This document shows positions 26,483-34,959 of a stretch of DNA of 64,000 nt, piece by piece; position 1 is the stretch's first letter; each line of letters begins with the position of its first letter. The position numbers were made by a program, and so were the translations under genes. Location: the NCBI RefSeq assembly GCF_007830125.1, contig NZ_VLLG01000004.1, forward strand, positions 1 through 64,000. Reading direction: 5' to 3'. Below the pieces are notes generated by a model. The model ran no database searches and was not told the DNA's origin. It saw nothing but the letters and a program-made list of their open reading frames with translations. The DNA is from Chitinophaga japonensis. GTDB lineage: Bacteria; Bacteroidota; Bacteroidia; Chitinophagales; Chitinophagaceae.

Positions 26483-26659
26483 ATGAAACTGTCTAAATCT
26501 CTACTGAGCGCCATCCTCATCGGTATTGCCGTGCAAACTACCGCCACCTCCTGCGAAAAGGACAATACGCCCGAGCCGCAGGTAAAACATGAATCCAAGG
26601 ACGGAACCGACAAAACGCCCCAGGTACCTGATGGCTGTCCTGCCTGCGGTATGGGCTGA
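26483..26659 (+). CDS. Lipoprotein RiPP precursor candidate ending CPACGMG
   Basis: A 58-residue ORF starting MKLSKSLLSAILIGIAVQ. Residues 1-23 form a lipoprotein signal with the lipid-acceptor Cys24 (TATSC). A polar spacer follows (EKDNTPEPQVKHESKDG...), and residues 52-58 read CPACGMG, the only other cysteines. The gene is followed after 35 nt by a DUF692/MNIO oxidase. Family members (MbnB, TglH, ChrH) modify cysteines near the C-terminus of short precursor peptides. The arrangement resembles chryseobasin-type MNIO peptides. Modification of Cys52/Cys55 is inference. Confidence 0.72.
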   Translation: MKLSKSLLSAILIGIAVQTTATSCEKDNTPEPQVKHESKDGTDKTPQVPDGCPACGMG

Positions 26660-26694
26660 TCCCGTATTTCCAACATTTCTTTAATTCCCCGCAA

Positions 26695-27822
26695 GTGCCG
26701 GAGATATTACCAGCAGTGGCCTGCAACCTGGACAACAACATACTGGCCGCCTGCCTGCCGCTGATGGAGGAATCCAGGATAGCGGCCATAGAATGGTCCT
26801 TTGACGCTTTGTTCAAAGTGAAGCAGGTGCCGCCCTGGTTCCAGGAGCTGCTCACCGCCTTCAGCAATGAGCAGCGGCTGATCGGCCATGGCGTGTTCTT
26901 TTCCCTTTTTTCCGCGAAATGGCGGCAGGAGCAGGAGGACTGGCTGCGGCACCTGCAGCAAACCTGCACGGCATTCCGCTTTGATCACATCACGGAGCAT
27001 TTCGGGTTCATGACCGGTAAGGATTTTCACCACGGCGCGCCGCTGAACATTCCCTATACGCCGGCCACCCTCGCCATTGGCAGGGACCGTTTGAAAAGGA
27101 TCTACGAGGCCTGTCAATGCCCCGTGGGCCTGGAGAACCTGGCCTTTTCCTACTCCCTGGAGGAGGTAAAACGGCATGGCGAGTTCCTGGAGCAGCTCCT
27201 TGTACCGGTAAACGGCTTCATCATCCTGGACCTGCACAACCTCTACTGCCAGCTTCACAATTTTGACCTCGCGTTGGAGGATATCCTGGCCCTGTACCCC
27301 CTGGACCGGGTGCGGGAAATACACATCTCCGGCGGCAGTTGGGACAGCTCCCGGGCCGATCCCGGCAGAAGCGTAAGAAGGGACACGCACGACGATGCCG
27401 TGCCGCAGGAAGTGTTCCGGCTGCTGGAGGCCGTCATTACGCGATGCCCGCACCTGAAATACGTGGTGCTGGAGCAATTGGGCAATGGCCTGGCCACGGA
27501 GGAAAGCAGGCAATGTTTTTATAATGATTTCGGGGTCATGGAAATCATCATCCGGGAAAAAAGCCCCGCGGCGGCTGGTCCTTCTTTTCAATCCTTTCTC
27601 CCCACATCCTTTTCCCCGCCGGGCCCGGTGCTGGAGGACGAAATGCTGTACCGGCAGCAACTGGAGCTGTCCGGCATCCTGGAAACCGCTCCCTCTTACG
27701 CAGCGGCTATCCGGCGGCTGAACAGCTCTTCCCTGGCGCATTCCGGCTGGGAAATAGAGCGCTGGGCGCCTTACATGATAGAGACGGCGATGAAGATTGC
27801 CCGGAAGTGGAAAAGGAAATAA
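26695..27822 (+). CDS. DUF692 / MNIO family iron-dependent peptide-modifying oxidase
   Basis: A 375-residue protein whose first ~280 residues match the DUF692 (multinuclear non-heme iron oxidase) TIM-barrel. Likely metal ligands are H65 (GHGVFF), H98/E101/H102 (DHITEHF), E147-N148 (GLENLAF), D179/H181/N182 (LDLHNLY), H210 (EIHISGG) and D230/H232 (RDTHDDAV). About 85 extra C-terminal residues follow, rich in charged helices. No separate partner protein of the MbnC/TglI/ChrI type is found in the neighbourhood. The start is a GTG at 26695, because no ATG precedes the conserved PEILPAVACNLD. It is co-directional with the CPACGMG lipoprotein 35 nt upstream, its probable substrate. Confidence 0.85.
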   Translation: MPEILPAVACNLDNNILAACLPLMEESRIAAIEWSFDALFKVKQVPPWFQELLTAFSNEQRLIGHGVFFSLFSAKWRQEQEDWLRHLQQTCTAFRFDHITEHFGFMTGKDFHHGAPLNIPYTPATLAIGRDRLKRIYEACQCPVGLENLAFSYSLEEVKRHGEFLEQLLVPVNGFIILDLHNLYCQLHNFDLALEDILALYPLDRVREIHISGGSWDSSRADPGRSVRRDTHDDAVPQEVFRLLEAVITRCPHLKYVVLEQLGNGLATEESRQCFYNDFGVMEIIIREKSPAAAGPSFQSFLPTSFSPPGPVLEDEMLYRQQLELSGILETAPSYAAAIRRLNSSSLAHSGWEIERWAPYMIETAMKIARKWKRK

Positions 27823-27839
27823 GCCCGGTACGTTATGCT

Positions 27840-29036
27840 TTACCGTGTTTCCGCGATGGCTTTATAGATAGCCGCTACGGAGTTCTCCCAGGTATGGGAG
27901 CGCGCAAAGGCGATCCGTGCATCCTGCAGGGCCGGCGTATCCTCCTGCAGGGCCTTTTCAATCAGCGGTACATATTCCGCCGGCGAGGCCGCCAGGTACA
28001 CATGGTTGCTGAACAGGCGCATGGTTTTGGTATCGGTCGCCACCGTCGGCCTGCCCATAGCCAAGTATTCATCAATTTTCAGGGGATAGTTGCCAATGGT
28101 GATCTCGTTCAGCAACTGCGGGTTGATGCACACATCAAAGTGCTGCAGGTAGGCCGGCAGCTCCGGCAGGGATTTGCGCCCCAGGAAATGCACATTGGGC
28201 TGCCGGTGCAGCGCAGACTGCTGAAACACCTCGTCTTCCGGCCCTACCAGCACAATCCGCCATTCCGGCCGCGCCCGGCTGATCTGTAGCAGTATCTCCG
28301 GGTCCAGGCGCATGGCGGTCAGGGCGCCAATATACCCGATAACCGGCGCGCCGGCGGGCGGCAGGTCCCCGGGCCGCTCCTGCTGCTGTGCAGGGTCGAA
28401 GAGGCTAAGATCGCAGCCCTGTCCCACGTAGTGGCCGTTCGGGTTATAGCGTTGCAGCATTTCCGTGAGGTACAGGGAGTTGGCCACCGCTACATCCGCT
28501 TTGGCAATATGCTTTGGCTCCAGCTCCGCGCCGTGCCGTTTCCAGTAGTCCATCGCCACCAGGTAGTCGCGGCTATAGTATACGTATTTGTCCGGCCGCA
28601 GCAGCTCCTTCAGGTAAAAGCCGCGGAAAATGTCATTATCATTGAAAATGATCACGTTCCTGAATCCCAACTGGTTGATGGCGGCCTGTATGCTGCGGGC
28701 AAAGCGCCGGTTATTGACCCGGTTCAGCAGGGAGAACAGGGGGGTAAAAGGTATCCAGTTGATGGATTCCAGCACGCGGTCCGGGTACAGGTTCCAGAAA
28801 TTTTCGGCTATCGGTACAATCCCGGCCGCCTGCCTCTTTACCACCTGCAGGTGGTACTGCACTTCAGGGTCCTGGCGCTGCTGCAGGATGGTGCGCCTGT
28901 CCAGCGGGGAATTGACATATAACACCCGGTTGTGCTGCGCAAACTGCAGCGCGATGTTCTTGCAATTGCTGCCGATAGGAGTATACCATTGCTGTAAGCC
29001 TACAATAACAATATCCCTGTTCTCGATAAGGGGCAT
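27840..29036 (-). CDS. Glycosyltransferase family 4 (TuaH-like)
   Basis: A 398-residue GT-B enzyme beginning MPLIENRDIVIVGLQQWYT. The donor domain has PVIGYIGALTAMRLD and PLKIDEYLAMGRPTVATDT. The gene is convergent with the MNIO oxidase, separated by only 17 nt. The reading frame stays open upstream to 29153, but that extension is heptamer-repeat sequence followed by an IS-transposase fragment (MHNIGTNLGKLYSICKA), so the ATG at 29036 is preferred. Cytoplasmic sugar transfer is expected; the acceptor is unknown. Confidence 0.8.
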   Translation of the reverse strand: MPLIENRDIVIVGLQQWYTPIGSNCKNIALQFAQHNRVLYVNSPLDRRTILQQRQDPEVQYHLQVVKRQAAGIVPIAENFWNLYPDRVLESINWIPFTPLFSLLNRVNNRRFARSIQAAINQLGFRNVIIFNDNDIFRGFYLKELLRPDKYVYYSRDYLVAMDYWKRHGAELEPKHIAKADVAVANSLYLTEMLQRYNPNGHYVGQGCDLSLFDPAQQQERPGDLPPAGAPVIGYIGALTAMRLDPEILLQISRARPEWRIVLVGPEDEVFQQSALHRQPNVHFLGRKSLPELPAYLQHFDVCINPQLLNEITIGNYPLKIDEYLAMGRPTVATDTKTMRLFSNHVYLAASPAEYVPLIEKALQEDTPALQDARIAFARSHTWENSVAAIYKAIAETR

Positions 29037-29059
29037 AAGGATCGGAATAATTTGAAGGG

Positions 29060-29099
29060 TAAATGTAAAATCTAAAAAGCTAAATATGAAATGTAAAAG
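29060..29099. repeat. Heptamer array, single arm
   Basis: Units AATGTAA, AATCTAA, AAAGCTA, AATATGA and AATGTAA run with period 7 directly next to the IS remnant. No complementary arm is present; it may have been lost when the IS fragment arose. Confidence 0.5.
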
Positions 29100-29100
29100 T

Positions 29101-29157
29101 AGCGCTTTGCAAATACTATATAATTTCCCGAGATTCGTTCCAATGTTATGCATACAT
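29101..29157 (-). pseudogene. Remnant of an IS982-type transposase 5' end
   Basis: On the minus strand, 53 bases starting at the ATG 29153 match 43 of the first 53 bases of the intact transposase gene at 120. They translate to MHNIGTNLGKLYSICKA against MHNIRTNFRKFYSICKE. The similarity stops where the heptamer array begins. The piece lies between the GT4 and YncE-like genes. Confidence 0.75.
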
Positions 29158-29177
29158 CATCTCTAAAGTATTGAAAA

Positions 29178-30191
29178 ATGAAAGTTGGTAGGATCTCTAT
29201 GGCATTGGTAGCCCTGCTTTTAAGCATTGCGGCAGCACCCGTTTTTTCCCAGCAGGCCGATTTACTGGTAATTAACAAAATTAAAACCAATGGCAACCTC
29301 CCGGGTAGCATCGCTTTGGTCAATCTTGCTTCTGGCAGGATCATCAAAACTATTCCTGTGGGTAACGAGCCACATGAGGCGGCTGTTTCCAACGACGGGA
29401 AGTATGCACTCATCACTAACACAGGTAGTTATAAAGAGCCGAGCAATACTTTATCACTGATAGATGTGGTGGCGCAGGAGGAGCTGGAACGGATAGACCT
29501 CGGGCCGTTGTGGAACCCACATGGCGTTATTTACAGCCATGGCTTGTTTTATTTCACCGCAGAAGGTGCGCGGGCCATCGGCGCTTATGACCCCGAAAAA
29601 AGGAAACTGGTTTGGCTGAATGGAACTGGACAGGATCAAACCCATATGCTGGCGGCAACAAAAGACGGTAAATTCCTGGTTTCGGTAAACAGGGGAGCCG
29701 GTACCGTTTCCGTTTTTGAACGAAAGGGAACGGACCCCCTTTCTGCCGGCGCATGGAAGGAAACTTTTGTAAAGGTGGGGCGCGCCCCGGAAGGCATTGC
29801 GCTGAGCCCGGATGAAACAAAGGCATTCATAGGATGTGACGGCGAAGTAGCGATAGTGGATCTTAACAGCAAGATCAAGGCGGATAGTATTGCTACCGGC
29901 AAGCTGAGGGCAGCCCGGTTGAAATTCACCCTGGACGGTAAATATGCCTTGGGCACGGATGGAAGACAGGGCATGTTGTTCTTCATAGATGCGGCAACAC
30001 AGCAGGTTACAAATACGCTGAAGCTGGGCGCGGGGACCGAGGCCATTTTTATTGAGCCCGATGGAAAGCATGTACTGGTTGGCGTAACCAATGAAGACAA
30101 TGTGGCTGAAGTGGATATAGAAAAAAAGGAAGTGGTCCGCAGGCTAACGGGTTTTAAGGGTCCTGACGGTATGGGCTGGATAGGTGAATAG
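29178..30191 (+). CDS. YncE-like beta-propeller protein, secreted
   Basis: A 337-residue exported protein. The signal peptide (MKVGRISMALVALLLSIAAAPVFSQ, cleaved near 25) is followed by repeated beta-propeller blades of the YVTN/YncE type, such as GNEPHEAAVSNDGKYALIT, GRAPEGIALSPDETKAFI and GTEAIFIEPDGKHVLVGVT. Such proteins are non-enzymatic scaffolds or binding proteins in the periplasm. The gene stands alone on the plus strand. Base composition is slightly more AT-rich than its neighbours, and together with the adjacent IS remnant this might hint at acquisition. Confidence 0.75.
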   Translation: MKVGRISMALVALLLSIAAAPVFSQQADLLVINKIKTNGNLPGSIALVNLASGRIIKTIPVGNEPHEAAVSNDGKYALITNTGSYKEPSNTLSLIDVVAQEELERIDLGPLWNPHGVIYSHGLFYFTAEGARAIGAYDPEKRKLVWLNGTGQDQTHMLAATKDGKFLVSVNRGAGTVSVFERKGTDPLSAGAWKETFVKVGRAPEGIALSPDETKAFIGCDGEVAIVDLNSKIKADSIATGKLRAARLKFTLDGKYALGTDGRQGMLFFIDAATQQVTNTLKLGAGTEAIFIEPDGKHVLVGVTNEDNVAEVDIEKKEVVRRLTGFKGPDGMGWIGE

Positions 30192-30244
30192 ACACGTCCA
30201 GGGGATTTGCCGGCTTTTGGGTATATTGAGTATAAAACAGGGTC

Positions 30245-31777
30245 ATGACGGAAACAATAGACATCAGGCTGCTCACGGCAGAAGATTATTTTGATCTGAA
30301 GGAATCCATGGTATCTGCTTATTCCGATATGGCAGGCAGCTACTGGCGGGAGCCCACCATCCGCCGGCTGATAGACCTGTTCCCCGAAGGGCAGATAGCC
30401 GTTACCGTGAACGGGAAAGTAGTGGGCTGTGCATTATCCATTATCGTGGATTATGAAAAGTTCGGGGATGAGCATACCTATGAGCAGATCACCGGTTACT
30501 ATACATTCAGCACGCATGATCCCAAGGGAGACACGCTTTACGGCATAGAGGTGTTTGTGCATCCCGATTACCGGGGCAAGCGCCTGGCCCGCCGCCTGTA
30601 CGATGCGCGCAAAAGCCTCTGCGAGCGGCTGAACCTGCGGGGTATCGTTGCCGGGGGGCGTATTCCCAACTATGAGAAATACGCGAAGGATATGTCGCCG
30701 CGTGAGTATATCGAAAAAGTGCAGGACAAGGAGATCTATGATCCCACGCTGACCTTCCAGTTCTCCAACGATTTCCTGGTAAAGAAGATATTGCGCAATT
30801 ACCTGCCGCATGACGAAGCCTCCAAAGGCTTTGCCACGCTGCTGCAATGGTATAATATTTACTACGAAAAGGATGCGGATACCGTCCGCTACAATAAATC
30901 CACCGTGCGCATCGGGCTGGTGCAGTGGCAGATGCGCGATTACCGCAACCTGGATGGCTTCCTGGAGCAGGTGGAATATTTCATTGATGCCGTGAGCGAT
31001 TACGGTTCCGATTTCGTGGTGTTCCCCGAACTGTTCAATGCCCCGCTGATGGCGGAATTCAACCAGTTGGACCCGGCCGGCGCCATCCGCGGGGTGGCCC
31101 AGTATACCGAACGCATCCGTGATGAGTTTATCAAACACGCCGTGGCTTATAATGTGAACATCATCGGCGGCAGCATGCCTATTGTGATGGATGAACAACT
31201 GTATAACATCTGTTACCTTTGCAGGCGGGACGGCACATACGACCACTATATCAAGATACATCCCACGCCCAGCGAAGTATTTGCCTGGGGCGTAAAGGGC
31301 GGGCACGACCTGAAAGTGTTTGATACGGACTGCGGCAAAATAGGCATCCAGATCTGTTATGACGTGGAGTTCCCGGAGCCCAGCCGCATCCTGTCTGAGC
31401 AGGGCATGCAGATACTGTTTGTGCCCTTCCTGACGGATACGCAGCACGCCTATAACCGCGTGCGCTTCTGCGCGCAGGCGCGGGCGGTGGAGCTGGAATG
31501 CTATGTAGCCATTGCCGGTTGCGTAGGCAACCTGCCCAAGGTGAATAACATGGACCTGCAGTATGCGCAGAGCGCCGTGTTCACCCCGTCGGATTTTGCC
31601 TTCCCCGTAACCGGCATCAAGGCAGACGCCACGCCCAATACGGAGATGATCGTAGTGGCGGATGTGGACCTGGTGCTGCTGAAGGAGCTGCATGCTTTTG
31701 GCAGCGTGCAGACCAAGAAGGATATGCGTAAGGATTTGTATGATGTGGTATGGAAGGATGTAAGAAGTAAGAAGTAA
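30245..31777 (+). CDS. GNAT acetyltransferase / carbon-nitrogen hydrolase fusion
   Basis: A 510-residue fusion. Residues about 5-165 form a GNAT N-acetyltransferase with the acetyl-CoA loop HPDYRGKRLARRLYDAR. Residues about 220-500 form a nitrilase-superfamily hydrolase with the catalytic triad Glu (FPELFN), Lys (YIKIHPTPSE) and Cys (IQICYDVEFPE). The architecture is recurrent in Bacteroidota, but the substrate is not established. The last residues (VRSKK) and stop come from a TAAGAAG heptamer array. The thiamine-binding protein follows. Confidence 0.88.
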   Translation: MTETIDIRLLTAEDYFDLKESMVSAYSDMAGSYWREPTIRRLIDLFPEGQIAVTVNGKVVGCALSIIVDYEKFGDEHTYEQITGYYTFSTHDPKGDTLYGIEVFVHPDYRGKRLARRLYDARKSLCERLNLRGIVAGGRIPNYEKYAKDMSPREYIEKVQDKEIYDPTLTFQFSNDFLVKKILRNYLPHDEASKGFATLLQWYNIYYEKDADTVRYNKSTVRIGLVQWQMRDYRNLDGFLEQVEYFIDAVSDYGSDFVVFPELFNAPLMAEFNQLDPAGAIRGVAQYTERIRDEFIKHAVAYNVNIIGGSMPIVMDEQLYNICYLCRRDGTYDHYIKIHPTPSEVFAWGVKGGHDLKVFDTDCGKIGIQICYDVEFPEPSRILSEQGMQILFVPFLTDTQHAYNRVRFCAQARAVELECYVAIAGCVGNLPKVNNMDLQYAQSAVFTPSDFAFPVTGIKADATPNTEMIVVADVDLVLLKELHAFGSVQTKKDMRKDLYDVVWKDVRSKK

Positions 31778-31855
31778 GAAGTATGAAACAGGAGGCATCC
31801 AACGTATCTTACTTACTACTTCCTACTTCATAATGCTTACTTCAAAACTCATACT
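31761..31855. repeat. Heptamer inverted repeat (unit TAAGAAG)
   Basis: The left arm (31761-31785) has three exact TAAGAAG units. The right arm (about 31804-31855) has complementary units (CTTACTA, CTTCCTA, CTTCATA). The left arm encodes the C-terminus of the fusion protein, and an ATG within the right arm (31833) creates a spurious extended start for the next gene. Confidence 0.75.
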
Positions 31856-31856
31856 T

Positions 31857-32156
31857 ATGCAACACAAGATAAACTTAGCCCTGCAGATCATCCCGCAGGT
31901 AGCCAGCGAAAAAGTATACGCGGTAGTAGATGAAGCGATTGCCGTGATAAAGGCCAGCGGCGTGCCTTACCGGGTATGCCCCTTCGAGACCGTAATGGAA
32001 GGCTCTTATGACCAGTTGATGGAAGTAGCGCGCCAGGCGCAGGAAGTGTGCTTTAAGGCAGGGGCTTCCCAACTGCTGGTATATATCAAGATGCAGATAC
32101 GGAAAGATGAGGACGTGACCATGGAAGAGAAAATAGGGAAGTATGACGCGGAATGA
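31857..32156 (+). CDS. Thiamine-binding protein, MTH1187/YkoF-like
   Basis: A 99-residue protein of the MTH1187/YkoF-like family (PF01910), which forms small ferredoxin-like oligomers that bind thiamine or its precursors. The pattern INLALQIIPQ...VDEAIAVIKASGVPYRVCPFETVMEGSYDQLMEV is typical. The ATG at 31857 is chosen over 31833 because the eight extra residues are repeat-encoded and the conserved strand begins directly after MQHK. It is convergent with the LuxR-type regulator, only 4 nt away. Confidence 0.82.
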   Translation: MQHKINLALQIIPQVASEKVYAVVDEAIAVIKASGVPYRVCPFETVMEGSYDQLMEVARQAQEVCFKAGASQLLVYIKMQIRKDEDVTMEEKIGKYDAE

Positions 32157-32160
32157 CATC

Positions 32161-32790
32161 CTACGTCAATCCATGTTCCATTGCTAGTTTGATAACCACT
32201 CCCATGCTGGGCGCGTCAAATTTGCGGATAATATTACGGCGGTGGGTCTCCACCGTCAACTGGCTGATGCAGAGGATATCGGCAATAGCGTTGCTGGTAT
32301 GCCCGTCCATGATCAGCCGCAGTATTTCCTTTTCCCGCCGTGTAAGATAGGGGACCGGTGCTTTGCCGGGCGCTTCCAGCATTTTCTTTGCCACATCGCT
32401 GCTGAAGAAGAGGCGGTCCTGCATGGCCGCGGCAATGGCCTCCTGCAGTTCCTGCGTGGAGGCGTTCTTGAGCAGGTAGCCGGAAGCGCCATGCTCCAGC
32501 ATTTTGCTGATCATGCTTTTTTCGTTGTAGTTGCTGAGCGCCAGGATGCGCAGGTGCGGATAGCGGGTGCGTAGCTCCAGGCATAGCTCCAGCCCGTTGA
32601 TATCGGGTAGCTGGATGTCCAGCAGCAGGATGTCCGCATGCTCCCTTTCCAGGAAGGCCCGCGCCGCCTGGCCGTCCGTGCAGCAGCCGGCTACCCGTAT
32701 CCCCGGCGCTTCCTGCAGGAGGGACTGTATGCCCGCCACTACTACGGGATGATCGTCAACTATCAGCAGTGATACCGGTTGCGGCTGCAT
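32161..32790 (-). CDS. LuxR/NarL-type response regulator
   Basis: A 209-residue regulator. The N-terminal receiver has IVDDHPVV and phospho-acceptor DIQLPDING. The C-terminal LuxR helix-turn-helix runs through LTRREKEILRLIMDGHTSNAIADILCISQLTVETHRRNI. The ATG at 32790 places the receiver correctly; the frame extends to 32856 but without domain content. The start lies 35 nt inside the end of the histidine kinase gene upstream, so the two form a coupled two-component system. Confidence 0.88.
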   Translation of the reverse strand: MQPQPVSLLIVDDHPVVVAGIQSLLQEAPGIRVAGCCTDGQAARAFLEREHADILLLDIQLPDINGLELCLELRTRYPHLRILALSNYNEKSMISKMLEHGASGYLLKNASTQELQEAIAAAMQDRLFFSSDVAKKMLEAPGKAPVPYLTRREKEILRLIMDGHTSNAIADILCISQLTVETHRRNIIRKFDAPSMGVVIKLAMEHGLT

Positions 32791-34792
32791 GATCTTCAAA
32801 TTGTATGGTGATGGTAGTACCGTAATCTTTCTCAACATGAATGTCCAGCTTGCCATCCAGGTAATTGACGCGGGCCTGAATGTTGCTTAAGCCGCTGCTT
32901 TTCCCGCTCACCGTGGCGGGGTCAAAGCCGGAGCCGTTATCCTCTACTGTAATGCTCACCTGTTCGTCCTGCCGGATGCAGTCCACCAGTATTTCGGTAG
33001 CGCCGGCATGCTTCAGGGCGTTGGTCACCAGCTCCTGCACCATCCGGTATATCATTACCTGGTTGGCCGGGGAAATGGCCTCCTTATCCAGGCCGTAGCA
33101 TTGCAGCACAATGCGGGTGCCTTCCTTTTCCAGTCCTTCGCAGAAATCCCGCAGGGCGGCTTCCAGCCCGAACCGCAGCAGGGCGGCCGGCATGAGGTTG
33201 CGCGCAATGCGGCGCAGTTCATCAATGGAGCCGTCCAGTTGCAGGGTAGCCGCCTGTAATTGCGCCCGGGCATTGTTGTCTGCCGCCGCCCGGTCGCTGA
33301 TCCCGGAAAGGTCCATTTTGATGCCGGACAGGAGCCCGCCCAGCCCGTCGTGGAGGTCGCGGGCCACTCTTTCGCGCTCCTTTTCTTCTCCCTCCATCAT
33401 CGCCCGGATGGTGGCCAGTTGTTGTTCCTGCCGGATCTCCTTTAGCTGCTGCTGGTGATTGATCTCTTTCTGGGCAGCCAGTTTACGGGAGTTCCGGTAA
33501 TAGAAAACAGCGAAGGCGGTAATGATGAGCAGCAGCAGGCAGAGGGTGCCCAGCAGCCAGGCAATGAGCCGGCTGTTCCTGGCGGAAAGCAGCGCCAGGT
33601 TGTGCTGCGCCTCCAGTTGTTTGATCTTTTGCTCCTTTTTCGCATCCCGGAATTTTGCCTCCAGCTCGTTGATCTTGATCGTGGTCTGGGCCTGGTTAAG
33701 GCTGTCGTTGATCTGGTTGTAGGACAGGGTCCAGTTGTAGGCTTCCTTCATCAGCCCCAGTTCTGCGTTGACCTGGGCCAGTTGCTGGTAGATGGTCCGC
33801 CGGCTGTTGGCATCCGCCATCAGCGGGCCGCCTTCCTGCTGCAGTTGTAGCAGGAACCGCCGGGCCTGCGCATAGTCCTTCAGCTCCAGCAACACGTTAT
33901 ACTTCCGGAAAACCAGCATCTGCAACAGCGTGGTCTGGTTCATTTGGCGGGCGCCCGCGATCCCTTTTTCCAGGCTTACCAGTGCTTTGTCAAACAGGGT
34001 TTTGCTGGTGTAGTACAGCGCTTCGTTATAATAAAAGTTCGGGTAGTACACGCTCCCCGGGGTGTTTTTCAGCATTGCCCGCGCCTTGTCCAGCATCATT
34101 TTCGAGCTGTCATTCTTCAACATATACACGTAATTGCTGGTGGCGGAGAGGTAGCACAGCAAAAGCACCTGGGACTGCGGGTCCGTTTCCTCCAGCAGGG
34201 CAATGGCCTTTTTATTGTAAACCGCCGCTTTCTCAAACTGGCTGTTGTACATGAAGAGGGTGGCCAGTTGGGAGTAGTAGTGGGCCAGCTTTTCCTGGTT
34301 GCCCGATTGTTCGGCCAGGGGAATGGCCTTGTTCAGCAGGATATCTATAATAAAGGCGTCGCCCTTTTCATTCCGTTTCATGATGCCGTAATTGTACCAG
34401 GCGGCGGAGCGGTACTGGTAAGCCTCCTTTACCTTGATGCCGGCCAGTTCTTTTTCGGCCTGCATAAAGGCTACGGCTGCACGCTTTTGGTCCCGGTCAA
34501 AATACAGCCGGCCTTCGTAAAAGTGGTACATAGCGCTTAGCATGGGAAGGCTGCCGGCCAGTTGCCGGCCCTGCTCCAGGTACTGCCGGGCTTTTGCGGA
34601 GTCCTTGGGCGACCAGTAGTCGGACAGGAGGTAAGCCGCCCAGGCGCGGGTACTGTCGGAGGGGCTTTGCTGCAAAACATTCACCAGGCTGTCTGCATAT
34701 GCGGGCTCATTGGGAGCCAACTGTGCCATGCCCGGCAGGGCGCTGCCCAGGATCAGGCACAATAGATAAAGGTAGCGGGTCATTTTAAACAA
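32756..34792 (-). CDS. TPR-containing sensor histidine kinase (HisKA_3 type)
   Basis: A 678-residue membrane kinase. The signal peptide (about 1-23) precedes a periplasmic array of TPR-like helical repeats (about 30-390), a membrane helix near 410-432, a HisKA_3 dimerisation domain with RERVARDLHDGLGGLL (His near 479) and an HATPase domain with VTNALKHAG and DNGSGFD. This is a common Bacteroidota sensor layout; the signal is unknown. It would phosphorylate the LuxR regulator whose gene overlaps its 3' end. The lipoprotein gene at 34960 is divergent. Confidence 0.88.
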   Translation of the reverse strand: MFKMTRYLYLLCLILGSALPGMAQLAPNEPAYADSLVNVLQQSPSDSTRAWAAYLLSDYWSPKDSAKARQYLEQGRQLAGSLPMLSAMYHFYEGRLYFDRDQKRAAVAFMQAEKELAGIKVKEAYQYRSAAWYNYGIMKRNEKGDAFIIDILLNKAIPLAEQSGNQEKLAHYYSQLATLFMYNSQFEKAAVYNKKAIALLEETDPQSQVLLLCYLSATSNYVYMLKNDSSKMMLDKARAMLKNTPGSVYYPNFYYNEALYYTSKTLFDKALVSLEKGIAGARQMNQTTLLQMLVFRKYNVLLELKDYAQARRFLLQLQQEGGPLMADANSRRTIYQQLAQVNAELGLMKEAYNWTLSYNQINDSLNQAQTTIKINELEAKFRDAKKEQKIKQLEAQHNLALLSARNSRLIAWLLGTLCLLLLIITAFAVFYYRNSRKLAAQKEINHQQQLKEIRQEQQLATIRAMMEGEEKERERVARDLHDGLGGLLSGIKMDLSGISDRAAADNNARAQLQAATLQLDGSIDELRRIARNLMPAALLRFGLEAALRDFCEGLEKEGTRIVLQCYGLDKEAISPANQVMIYRMVQELVTNALKHAGATEILVDCIRQDEQVSITVEDNGSGFDPATVSGKSSGLSNIQARVNYLDGKLDIHVEKDYGTTITIQFEDHAAATGITADS

Positions 34793-34959
34793 AATGGTAT
34801 AAAGATGGGATATTCCCGGGAAATAAAAAATACCTGTTTACCGGTATACGGAAAATACAGAAGGACGGGGATTGAATACAATGCCGGTTCAGGTGAACTT
34901 TGTACCCGCAACCCGGTATCCCGGATACACAACATTCAACCTTAAACGGAAAAAGAAAC

